From Saturnia japonica (Eukaryota > Arthropoda > Insecta > Lepidoptera > Saturniidae), in contig CM065310.1 in the NCBI GenBank assembly GCA_033032175.1, positions 5,270,001 through 5,334,000 on the forward strand: DNA of 64,000 bases. The letters are read 5' to 3'. Below are positions 46,050-57,599 of this stretch, piece after piece (positions within the stretch are counted from its first letter, which is position 1; every line of letters begins with the position of its first letter). The notes beneath the pieces were generated by a model. It was not told the origin of the DNA. It saw only the letters and a list, made by a program, of their open reading frames with translations, and did no database searches. The translations under genes were made by a program, and so were the position numbers.

Positions 46050-49000
46050 GTCCATGAGTGTATATGATATCACGCAATCGAAAAAGTTGTTTTAGCAAAT
46101 CGTAGTGTCAGGGTACGTTTTATTGCTGATGCAACGAAGATCTCGCACGGGAAGTGTAAATAACATTTTATATAAAGACTTGTAGATGAAAAAAGTAACC
46201 ACACGTTGTGTACCTAGAATGCTTACCGATACGCAAAAACAAATCAGTCTGAATAATTTCCCGACCATCAAACTTTTGCAACGAGGTCCTGATTGCTTTT
46301 GTTAATTTCGTCATTTGTTAAATAAAAACTAGACATGACACATTGTATAGAAACTTAAATCGAATTTAAACTGTCACTGCTTTTACGACTTGTATCTATA
46401 AAACTTTCAACACGACTACAATAAAATTTGCAAAGTTTTAGTACTCGAATTTGATGACGCTTTCGAGATACCCTTGGGCACAAATTTGTTTCATAAAAAC
46501 AAAATTGGGTTTCATTCTGGACACGAATGTACTTTCAAGTATGTATTATATAAATTAATAAGCAAAATGAAAATAAAATACAATGAACCACATTTCAGTA
46601 TCGACATTTTGAAATCAGGTTGAGAATATATAAAAGGAATTTTTAAAACTTAACACGATATTCCGTTTCTTGGCTCTCAGTCTAAGGTACGTACTGATAT
46701 ATATTCCGGACAACTTGTTTTTTGTCCTATAATTCCTTTGGGACTTGGAGAGACCGCCAAGCGTTAGTGGCACACAGCCAAACTGGGCAACGTTATGCTT
46801 GACGAAGTGGGCCAGCTGAAGGAATTTCATTAATAAAACTATTTCATTCATGGCGGCTGCTGTATAATTTGTAAAAGCCAAATTTCAGTATAGCTTCAAA
46901 GGAAAGTTGTTAGTATAGAGGTGAAGTAATATTGGATTATATCCCGCATCACACAAAAGAGCAGTTGCTTCATAAGTTTTAATAACGTATCACAAAATGA
47001 AAATTGCATTGGAAAATATAAGCACGTGGAATACAATCACAATGATATTCTTGCGCACGAACCAAAGTATTTAACGTCTCTTAATTTTATTTTTACAGAT
47101 AATATTAAAGACATAGTAATAGCGACATTGTAATGTTTTTATTACGAAATAATAAACTAATAGATTATATACAACTGTATTTAAAAAGAAAGGATAAGAA
47201 AATATGTTTCAATATTAAGAAATCATTTCATGGCATTAAAAAACTAATTGGGAAATAAAGCCATTATAAGTTGGCAGTTTCTAAATTAAGTTTGCTTAAG
47301 GCCACACAAACAAATAATGGGGCAAAATATATCATGCGAAGTTAGGGGCGTGGCGACGTTCAAATTATATGGTATTGGAAAACGATAGTTCTTATAAAAG
47401 GATTATTTGAACTTTTAAATAATTCACTCCCAATCTATCCTCACAGTAAATTAATCTTTGTGATTTCTCAAGTAAGTGTTTATACATCTATGGCGAATTA
47501 TATTTATATAAGTGTATTATAAACATACAACACATAGTTTTTTTTAATGACGAGTTATAAAAACATAGTAAACAATAAGTAATATGGGGCTGTTAGGAAA
47601 TACAATTCCTAAGTATTAAATAGGATTTTAATCAATTAAGACCGAGAAATAAAATATAATTTAAAAGTTTTAATACAAACAACCTCCATCGTATAATACG
47701 TCTCTTAACTCTCCAAAGTCCAGCCTTTGTTATTTTCCGTTTGACACATCGTCTTCACTTCTAGATAATACCTTTCACTCACCTTAGTGGGTCATTTGTA
47801 ACACTGACTCTTTCAGATCGTTATTAAAGTATATCTACCATAGACAAAAATACCATAAACATATTTTAATTCATTTTCAACTAAATTACCAATTCTCAAG
47901 TTTCGAATATCCAATACTAAAAATATCAGCCTTATTGAATCGTTTCTTAAAATTTGTTTGCCAATTGTACTCAAAATTTGAACGTAGTCGTTTGTATTCG
48001 GAATTATTTATAAATCAGAATTAGGTTTAGTTTTATGTAGTTACTGTAATGTCCGGTTTCTGAAGTTCCTAATAAATTGCTCATTAGCTATTCATTTCAT
48101 AAAGATAACTGTAATTTAAACCAAGTTTATCTCATCATGTAGTTCTCAATACACTTGTGACTGTTCGACAACTATCTATCCAATAAGTAGTTCAATAAGC
48201 CGCTACTAGATGGAACCTTTACAAAACTAATAGAAAATGTATAGATTCTGATTTTACTACTGAACAAAGTAGAAATTAACTTATAATAGTTAGCAGTAAA
48301 CATATTAAAATTAATATGCGTACCAAAGAAATTTAACTGAAAGCTTTTTCAATTTTACAGAAATAAAATCTTCGATAATTTCTTTTGATCTGTTAGTCAG
48401 ATATATTAGATGTTTAACTGACTGTTTATGTCAGATCAGACGTCGAACAACTATCGAATAGACAATCGCTCCATTTTGGTTGTACTCGTAGGTTGAAGGG
48501 AGTTTTACTGAAGTTTATCGAAGGATGATGTCTTCAGAAACCCAATTTGATGAGTTATTGAACCAATCGCACTATTGAACAGATAAATGTACAGTTAAAA
48601 GTACCTCAGAAACCGGTCATGAGACTTTTGTACATATTTTGTTTAGTATATCATAATATCAGCCATCTTTAAAATCGTCATTGAAATTATAATGTTTTTT
48701 TTTTTATAATGAAATCATACTTTAATTTTAATTAGTTGTAGGTATATTACAGTATACTGCAAAGACATATGACAAATCTAAAATTATAACAAAACAGTTT
48801 TAAGTGAGGTGTGTAACTAACTACCTACATGACGTACCTTAGTACTGTTCTCTAGTAAAGTACAGTGTAATTAAAATGCAAAATAATTTGCATAATAATG
48901 ACACACCGCATCGCGAGTTAAGTTCACCGTCATACTCCTCTATCAGAATGAACTACTATAAAAGGTCATTCAAACATTATACATTTTGCTCATTGAAACA

Positions 49001-49170
49001 ATTTAATTACAGTTCTTGTATAAAACGGTTTTTTGTTTAATATTAAAAACACAATGAAAGGTGAGAAATATTAAATTTGAATACATATAATATCTTTAAA
49101 TGTAGTGTATTTGTGGTTTATAAAACATTTACAGTGACATTTTGTATCTCAACACAGCTATCAAACATAT
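46050..49170. other. No gene seen
   Basis: A 3 kb AT-rich stretch without recognisable repeats. The short open frames here, for example minus strand 46615-46881, have no known domains. Confidence 0.4.
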
Positions 49171-49177
49171 ATAGCTC

Positions 49178-49602
49178 AATCTATACTTATAATAAAAGAG
49201 TAAAGAGTAGAAATCTTTACATTGAACATAAATGAGAAAAAAATAATACGGGGGAATTAGAACACGTTTCGATAGTTTAAAAAAAAGTTGTTTGTCTGTC
49301 TGTCGGAGTGTTTGAACGCCAATCACGCAAAAACTACTAGACCGAATATAATGAAACTTCTTATGATTATAGCTTATAGTCTGAAGGTACATGTAGGATA
49401 CATTTTTACACTCGTGAACATTTGTATGGTCCATAAATCTATACTTATAATAAAAGAGTAAAGAGTCCTTATCTGTACATTAAAGTTATACATGATGACA
49501 ATAAAAATAGTGACAACAGAAATAAAAATCAACCGGTAAACTGATAGCGAACGATAAAGAAAAAAACATTTATAGTAAAAAAAGAAAAGCGAGAAACTAG
49601 TA
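49178..49602 (+). repeat. Two adjacent copies of one repeat start
   Basis: AATCTATACTTATAATAAAA then GAGTAAAGAGT occurs at 49178 and 49436, 258 bp apart. After the shared start the copies diverge (GAAATCTTTACATTGAACAT versus CTTATCTGTACATTAAAGTT). The first continues with TTTGTCTGTCTGTCGGAGTG, and the second stops at GAGAAACTAG followed by T. It looks like two insertions of a Helitron-like family side by side, or an internal duplication. Confidence 0.55.
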
Positions 49603-49689
49603 CAGAATTAAATATCCGGCTCCAACGAACAACTGATAGGCGAAGTCATTCGCATCGACAACTTTTCGATTTGGACTGATGCAAGTCGA

Positions 49690-51425
49690 TCGACCTACGA
49701 TATTTTACAATATAATATTATGTTGCTGCATAAATCTATCGTAAAAATCATGTTTAATTTAACATAATTATCAGTTCTATTCGCACTACGAATATCAGAA
49801 ATATATACATTTATGAGACATCGGATAGAAGAACAGTTGGATAGAGACGAAGCAAAGAAACAAGAATATAAAATTACTGTTAAATACTGAATAATAAACT
49901 TAAAAAAATGGATACATAATTGCATTAAATGCCATCATACTTACATATTAATTTTAACGAAATAACTTTACTATATGACTGTTCCAGTTTTTTTTTGTTG
50001 GGAATTGTAATTACATAGCTTTGTTGACGCAGTACTAATTAGCATCGGGTTTCTTTTTATCAATGAGAGAATTTCCTGCTTGCGAAAACATGACTTTATA
50101 CATTTACTCTTGTATTTCTTTTGTATTTGTTAAACAGGAAAAAATAGCTAAATTAGGTTCCTTTTTAGATTTTTTTATACAAATTTTCCTTGTAATGTTT
50201 CTATTAATAAGTAATCTTTATTATAAAAACTACGACTGCTTTTTACTTAGAGTTACACAATGAAATAATGGAAAATTGGGGTACGGATAAATAATCGAAT
50301 CATGGACTGTTTTATTAAATATACATCATCAATAATCTAATTAATACATCAATTAAATCACGAAAAAATATACGTTAACGAATTTCTTCCAACTTAAAAA
50401 GGAAGTTCTAAAAACTCCAACCTATGCGTCACTGAAGAATCTAAACTTGTGAACAACATCTTAACTATACCGCTAAGTTAAAATGAATATAAATGTACTA
50501 GAAAATATTAAACTTACATGCTAAATGTAAAATCATATGTGATATAATATTACCACATTTAAGTCACGTTCAGTATTAATATAACTTCTCAGACATGTCT
50601 GCTGGAGAAAACGCGACATATTTTGGAAACATATTAAAAACATTCTACCTATAAACTAAACCGCCTAGCATGAATTATTCAAACAGAACTCGAAGAAAGA
50701 TGTTTTGAAGTGTGTAGCTCTATGCTTAGTTATGAGTATGAGAAATTACGTACTCTGTAAGTAATAATACTTCCAAGAGATACTATAAGAATGTTAAGCT
50801 AAGAAATCGGAATTTCGCTAACATGAATATAGTCGAAACAATCAATTTTTGACTGGCTTTGGGTTTTTGTATTCATAGAAATCTATGAAACTCAAAAAAT
50901 CGTTTTACATTTTCATAAAAATTTGGGTTATAAAAAATTGTTTAGTTTTAGAGATAATTAATTATTAAAGAATTAGTTTTACGTAGGTATCTTTTTAAAT
51001 CAAATCTTATTATGTTTATTGTTTGTATTATTTATGTGTCCTAATTCAGAAGAACCGTGTCACTATAAATAGAGCATATTAGAATTCTTGTAAACTGGAC
51101 AAATTTGGTCTTAAATTTTAAAGGCAATAGATGGTTTCAAATGATAACTTGAAACCGCAAATAAATAAGCGTGATTTATCGAGAAATGAAACGCAATTCT
51201 ATAGAAAGAACTTTCCTACGTGTTGTAGATATTGCTTGTCGGAGTAAATTAGTTGGCTAAAATCACTAGAGCGAAAAAGTCTTTGGTTGACTTGATTAAT
51301 CATATTATAATAATATTTACGCATTTGTTTATAAAGTTTTCTGTAAAGAAACAACAACCACCAAAGGTGTTTCTATGTTTTTTAAATATACATAACATTT
51401 TCAATCATTATAAACACAGTGAAAA
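49690..51425. other. No gene seen
   Basis: AT-rich DNA. A 66-codon frame at 50063-50263 has a hydrophobic stretch but looks like chance AT-rich translation. No repeat ends recognised. Confidence 0.35.
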
Positions 51426-51430
51426 ATGTA

Positions 51431-51720
51431 TCTATATAAATAAAGATGAAATGGTGTTCGTTGGTAAACGCATCACTTTACAACGGCTGAACCGATTAGA
51501 CAAATATTTTTGTGTTATTTTATGTCAGTGATAGTCCGAATAAGAGGTTCAGGTAAAGAAATATTTGAAAATTTTGGAAAAACTGAAATTTCATTTTGCG
51601 CCATTTGATTTTTCTAATAACTCAAGACCATACATAAGTCACGATTTAAACGAAGGATATACTTAATTCTTATTTTGTACCGTTTGCCGTGGTCGTGTAA
51701 AAGATTTTTAGAAAAAAGTC
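51431..51720 (+). repeat. 5' part of a Helitron-like repeat
   Basis: It begins TCTATATAAATAAAGATGAA after an A, then GGTGTTCGTTGGTAAACGCA, CACTTTACAACGGCTGAACC then GATTAGACAAAT: the opening of a well-known lepidopteran Helitron family. It degrades near GATAGGTGGCGCCTGTGG. No CTAG end found. Confidence 0.55.
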
Positions 51721-52230
51721 AGGATAGGTGGCGCCTGTGGTCGAATTATTGACTATTAAAAAGAACTGAACAAAGTTTAAATATCGTATAATTTATATAA
51801 TAAATTCAAATTTATACAACTCTACAACTCTCCAATACAAAAACATCAAAATTGTTTTCTTTAAATGATCTTTAAAAATATTAGTTACACTGCACCAACA
51901 AAAAGGACTGGAGCTAATTAAAATTAGAAAAATACAGCTTTTACTTAACAACTCTATTCCCGGGCATGGTATATATGCCAATTTTACGTTACGTTTAATT
52001 TTTGTGACGTCAGAGAGTCAAAAAGTTTATATACATTATTAATGTGAAAGTGTCAAAGCAAACACTAATAAAGATTATGTTGTTGTAAATTGTAAAACGT
52101 TAATTATTTTACCGATTTACCATTTTATTGAATAATCCAAGAATCAAAGTATATAAGTATGTTATGAAATACATAGATATTATATTTGTAAATATGACAA
52201 CATAACCGGACAAATTCATTCTATTATTTT
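51721..52230. other. No gene seen
   Basis: AT-rich; nothing recognised. Confidence 0.35.
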
Positions 52231-52234
52231 TGTT

Positions 52235-52450
52235 TTGTTTTTATATTATGTAGTAGCAAAGAGGCATACAATCCATCTGATGTTAAGTCGTACAGTCGTA
52301 ATGCTAGTCAAAATATGTTGCTATTTCTAAGGACTGAGTTGGAACCAACGTCTCGTATCCAGTGAGTGTTGCTAACCCACACCCCTTGAACCAGAACACA
52401 GCAGTGCAAGCTTGCTTGCCAGTGGTGCTTCCGCAGTCGAACTTTGCACA
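52235..52450 (-). repeat. LINE-derived dispersed repeat
   Basis: TATTATGTAGTAGCAAAGAG then GCATACAATCCATCTGATGT, CCCACACCCCTTGAACCAGA, ACACAGCAGTGCAAGCTTGC. The equivalent text in other Lepidoptera lies in LINE 3' regions read on the other strand. The copy is diverged and untranslatable. Confidence 0.5.
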
Positions 52451-52974
52451 GAATTATCAAATCTCAACTCTTTTCTCATTACAAAGCGTAGATACACAGA
52501 TTAAGATACAAAATACACAATACTGAATAAAATCATGAATGTATTAGCATTATAAATAATTGTTTAAAGCTTATTCCGAGTACGATTGTTCATTAAAAGG
52601 CCGCTCACCACAAAGTCAATTGTCGGTTGGGACGCGTTTGCAATTCGACTGTAAAATGATAATCATGAATATGCTGATCAGGGATGGGATTCTCAAGCTA
52701 ACACTCGAGAAACTTTGTTTTTTGAACAAAATATATACCTATTCTTGAGAGAATTAATTTTGGCACTCGGCGACCTTGACTGCTCTCTGTAGATAAGATT
52801 ATATAGTCTCGTTGAGTGGCAAACGGAAATTGGAGGGAAAAATAGAAAGAAGCGGTAAAGTAAAACTACTTCGAGTTTTTTCTTTTTTTTTTTTAAACAA
52901 AAATAGCGTACTATTTAAGAGAGCACTTAGAAATTTCTCTAGAGATTTTTCTCTATTTGGGGTAGCCCGACTAG

Positions 52975-53170
52975 TGGAATACCTGCACCCTACAGAAGAT
53001 CAAATTAACCTTGTATTGTGTTCCTACGGTGAGTAGTTTCCAGAGCTCTTTGGGGTAGGAGGATTCAAGGCCGGCAACGTGTTAGTGCTACCTATGGTAT
53101 TACAAGCGTCCATAGGCTACGGTATCCGCTTACCATCATGCGGGCCGTATGCTTGTTTGCCACTTTTTTA
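52975..53170 (+). repeat. Dispersed repeat with CATAGGCTACGG tail
   Basis: TTCCTACGGTGAGTAGTTTC, CAGAGCTCTTTGGGGTAGG, AAGCGTCCATAGGCTACGGT then ATCCGCTTACCATCATGCGG and GCCGTATGCTTGTTTGCCAC. This end is extremely common in Lepidoptera. It ends in an AT-rich tail just upstream of a LINE relic. Confidence 0.6.
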
Positions 53171-53229
53171 ATATGAAAAAAAGTTAGAAATGAGTCTCAT
53201 TCATCAGTAAACTTTATTAAGTATTTGGT

Positions 53230-53720
53230 AAACTAGAAGACGTCTTCAAATCGAACTTACCAGTGCCTGAAGATCAAGGCTTTTAACCAATGTCTCTTGC
53301 CCATCCTCACGTACGGTGGCCTAACGTGGCAGTTCACAAACTAAGGCAATACGTATGAAGTCAAAGTTGCACAAAGACTCATCAATCGGGCCGGATTGGG
53401 TATATCCCTCGTAGATCGTGTAGGTACCAAATGCAGATATCTGGAGGTTATCCTGTATTACCTATGGTTTACCTATGTTCTATAGGTTGAGGATATTGGT
53501 AAACGAGTCACGAGCTTAACGTGAAGGTGGGCGGGGCATTTGACAATACAAGACGGACGATGGACCAAAATGATTTCGAACTGGAGGCCCAGATCCGACT
53601 ACATAGCGAGGGTGGCGGGTAACTGGATGAGAACCGCGCTAGATCGTGGGAGTTGACAGGAGCGAGAAAAGGTATTTACTCAGATGAGCTAAACGGATGA
53701 AGTCACATTAAGCAGCTTAC
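53230..53720 (+). pseudogene. RTE-type LINE reverse transcriptase, 3' relic
   Basis: The plus-strand reading gives LKIKAFNQCLLPILTYGGLT, WQFTN, stop; then VKVAQRLINRA and, further on, DGRWTKMISNWRPRSDYIAR, VAGNWMRTALDRGS, stop. This matches the C-terminal region of RTE-like endonuclease/reverse transcriptases ('QCVLP.LTYG.ETW', then 'DGRW....L.W.PR', then 'R..GNWMR.A.DR..W'). The segment between is frame-broken (from AGATCGTGTAGGTACCAAAT). The catalytic reverse-transcriptase motif and the N-terminal endonuclease are missing. It is a dead fragment in the same orientation as the repeat just upstream. Confidence 0.75.
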
Positions 53721-53729
53721 TTTTCATGT

Positions 53730-56700
53730 ATTGAATCACCAGTAGAAATAAATCTCCATAAACTTTTTTTTTTATTTAAAATTAAATCTTATATTTTCAT
53801 CACAGTGTTAAGTAAACAAATCACAGCTTCAAACAAACTACAATTCACCGTTATCGCAAACAGTTTGCAACCCAATGCAAATTAAAACGAATTCATTCAC
53901 TGAGGGGTTTGATTGAAATAAATTGATCGTTTAAAATTATAGCTGTTACCAGATCGTATCGCCCCATGCCATGTTCTTTGGCGATCGGTGATTTAATGCA
54001 AAACTATTCAATATCAGTTAATTAATTGTATGTTTACCCATACAATAGTATTTTATATCAGCCTGTAAAATTTCCACACTGGACCAGATCTTCGGTCCTT
54101 CGCATCCAATCATTTTCAGGCATCCAGCGCAAGTTGTCATTCCATATTGCATGGAGTGCCTAAACGCGGTCCCATCCATTATCAGTTCTTCTGTAAATGT
54201 GATCATCCCACAGCAACTTCAGCGAGCTAATGCTTTGAGCTAATTACTTAACTATTATTGAATAGCAATTTATTGTTGTACATACATTCTTGTCTTAACA
54301 TGTCTACAGTGTATACCTATGGCACAATGAGTAACTCATAATACACTAACGTTGTTAAAGACAAGATAATAGAACAAACTGAAATGGAAATAATATGTAA
54401 GTAGAGATAACAGACATTTCCAAATATATTGGACTCACTTCGTATGATACTGTTTCTAAGGATTGACATCTACAATTCAAATACAAGAGGAACAAGGATC
54501 GTAGCGTTAATTAAACACATGGGTGATGTTATTATTCCTGTCGAGATTGCGTATTGCTTCTATCGCGAATCAAACGGAACAGAGTTTAGTAATAAGATTA
54601 CATCAATTGTATACCTGGTATTAAGTAGATTAGTAATCACATCAATATTCCAATTGATATTATAGTAGTAGCACTGTTTTTAACAAATATGTTAAAGTAT
54701 CTGCTTAGATAAGTCTTCTCAAAACTTAGTTCAGTTAATTGATTGAATAATCTAATTCTAACGTATGCAAAATTACTTTATAACGAGTTTTTGTAGTTAT
54801 ACTTCTTTTGACACGTTTAGTAGAGGGTACAAGAATTATTGAGATTATTTAAACAACGTATAATATCACTCATATGAAGACTCTCAACTGACTGACTCTA
54901 TTGGCTAGTGATACGACCGCTTTCGGTATAGCAGCAGCGTTGCGGCATAAATGCTCCTATAAAGCTCACAGAACTGAACAATGCGAGGCATTCCAGTACT
55001 GAATTCGCATAGGAAAGTTACTCTATCCACGTCAACATTTATAGTTTGAAGTGGTCGTGAGCAATAAATTATTTGTTCATTGTATAAATTTTTCTCATTT
55101 CTCGTCCATGTCAAGAGCATAATTATAATCAGTCTTTACAAACGTAACATCATTTTTACACAATAAAAAAAGGCCAGAAAATGAATTTGTATTATCATCA
55201 TTGGGGGGGCATTATCATGATTGAAGTTAGATTGTTATTGGCACCTGGGATAAAAAAAATTGAAGTTATTTTTGTTTTGTAACGAAAGTAATTTAACTTC
55301 CTACGTGCTTACATAAATAAATACTTTTTTTGTTAATTTTACATCTATGTAGTCTTTTTGTGTCAAACTTACAAACCATAGTTTTATATACAATATGTTA
55401 TTTTGTATTATGACAGCAATACTTCCTAAACTTTATATATTTAGCTTATTTTAGAATTCACGGCAGAGCTTAAAAAACAGCGCTCTTAAAATGATTACAA
55501 GTAATTAGCATTCGACAAACTGATTCATTTTTAAAACAAGAATTCTCTAGAATTAGATAGCCGGTGAGTATTTTCCCCTTATAATAAGGTCAACCAATGA
55601 CAATATGTTCTTTGAAAAAATCCTATATAGAAAAGACGGAAAAGAAAACTTTCAAGGTAAGTAGGTATTGCTAGAACCGATTTCTTTATACACAAAGATT
55701 TTTGAATTCTATTTCATTACAATTTAGGCATTTAGTTTATCATAGACAATTTAATGAAATATTTTTATGGAAAATAATTTCAAACCAGTTTGTAAGAATT
55801 AAGCGAATATTCAAAGAGCTCCATATACAAAAATTCAATAGTTATAAATAAGGAATACACATTTTTGTCTGTTTATGAAGGTTACCGTATACAAACTGAA
55901 GGGTAAAATAAAGGTTTACAGAGTGTAATAAAATCTACAACAAACAGGACCTTTTTCCAATAAATAAAAAGCATTCCCGGCGTACGTGTCGCAAATAAAT
56001 TAACAAAGACCAAAGTAATTTTACATAAACCTTTGATATATTACGTAGGGTAGTTCAAGTGATTGTTCACATTCTGTGAAATATAATTAAATACAGATTT
56101 TTTTCTTAGAAACTTCGATACTTTATTGGTTATTATGCATGTGTGCAAGTATTATGTGCAAAGTGAAGATTGTATAGCTTACACTACGCACATTTAAGTA
56201 TAAAATAAAGGAATATGTTTTACATTTACAAATAAGCTTCAACACAGAGCATGTTTTTTAATCTATTATGTGCCAACATTGGTCGTTCTTAGGTAATGTA
56301 CTTTTTGGTGTAAAAAACTTTTGTCGTGTTCTTCCTTTCTTTTTGCAACCTACCCCTTTCTCTTATTCCAGCATATATATAATGCAATAATAACCATGAT
56401 CAGGTCTAATCTGCGGCCTATAGTATGAAGTGTAGGACCGGCTGAAAACCAGCGCTATAATATTTTACTATAGCTTATTATGCTGAGCTGAAGTCCTTTT
56501 TGATATTGAGTGCGGATTTTGTATGGCTACGCTGTAATGTTATAAATGTAGTAATACTTTATTGTAATCTCGTGTTTAAGTGTGTTGTATTAATTATATC
56601 CTTATTTTCATTATCAAATAAATGTTCTTTCTTGTTTCTTTCTTTCACCGTCAAACCTGGCTACGTTTCTACTTATTCCAAAAAAATACAAGGATTATAA

Positions 56701-57155
56701 TTGTTTATTTTAATCGTGTCTTTTTTTAGGGAAGAGGTAGGTACTAACTACAAGCACAGAAATATGCAACAGACATTTTTTTTCAGCATAGAATATATTA
56801 ATCTTTGATTTTCTATGATTCCTGAGATGATTATGAAAACAAATTACACTGAATTATTACGAAGTTGATGACAAATAAGAAAATAATATATTGACAAAAA
56901 TATGATAAAGGAAAGAATTTCAAAGTAAGGTTGTCTCGTAATTTGTAAGAAAAAGTGATACATCATGATACATTTTTACGTAATGGTACAATAATCTTCT
57001 TATAGGTAAAATGTAACGATAGATACATTTAGTAAATTCAGTTTGTAGGAAAAGGTGTAAAAATTTTCTCATAAAAATGTATGCATCAAATTTGTTATTT
57101 AAAACTGAACACTAATAAAAAAGACTATGCTACGGTAAAATTATATTCTATTACA
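53730..57155. other. No gene seen
   Basis: 3.4 kb of AT-rich DNA. At 55195-55320 ATCATCATTGGGGGGGCATT then ATCATGATTGAAGTTAG and TTGTTTTGTAACGAAAGTAA resemble wording near 40.34 and 42.97 kb. Short frames (for example 54018-54206 minus, 54429-54665 plus) lack any recognisable domain. Confidence 0.35.
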
Positions 57156-57159
57156 TAAT

Positions 57160-57593
57160 TCACACTAATATTATAAATGCAAACGTAACTCTCTGTCTCT
57201 ATATATTTATGTTTGTTTCTTTTTCATAACTAAACCAGTAAACCGATCGCAACGCGATTGCAGGCCGGCATGACAACGGTAACCGCCGATGGATTTAGAT
57301 CTGTCGGTGGTCGCCGTTGTTTGGATTGTGCTGTGGTTACCATCAGGGACAGTACCATCAATAAGCCGAGTTATTATTAAAAAAAATGAAATCTGACATA
57401 GAGGTAATCTGATACCCGAAGAAGGAGACCGGCTACTTTCATCCTGAATATTTATAAGAAAAGACAATTGGGAGTCTAATAAAAATGATTCTACGCGCGC
57501 TCTGGCTAAAACATTTGATGTATATGAAAACAAACACATTAATTAGATACTAAATACGAAAAACACGCAGACAATGTCGCGGAGAAAAGCTAG
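57160..57593 (+). mobile_element. Non-autonomous Helitron, split by a LINE 3' end
   Basis: It starts TCACACTAATATTATAAATG then CAAACGTAACTCT and ends TGTCGCGGAGAAAAGCTAG before a T. Its body resumes after the insertion as GACATAGAGGTAATCTGATA, CCCGAAGAAGGAGACCGGCT then ACTTTCATCC. Ends and body belong to the same broad family as 20593-21082. No coding capacity. Confidence 0.65.
57248..57375 (+). repeat. LINE 3'-UTR (family B) nested in the Helitron
   Basis: The best-preserved copy of family B: ATTGCAGGCCGGCATGACAA, CGGTAACCGCCGATGG, ATCTGTCGGTGGTCGCCGTT then GTTTGGATTGTGCTG, TGGTTACCATCAGGGACAGT and ACCATCAA. It is followed by TTATTATTAAAAAAAATG, which may be its A-rich tail. It interrupts the Helitron body after ACTAAACCAGTAAACCGAT. 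Confidence 0.6.
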
Positions 57594-57599
57594 TAATTA

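Noticed and set aside
50063..50263. A hydrophobic 66-codon frame considered as a small membrane protein
   Set aside because: AT-rich codons produce Phe/Ile/Leu runs by chance; no promoter, splice or homology support.
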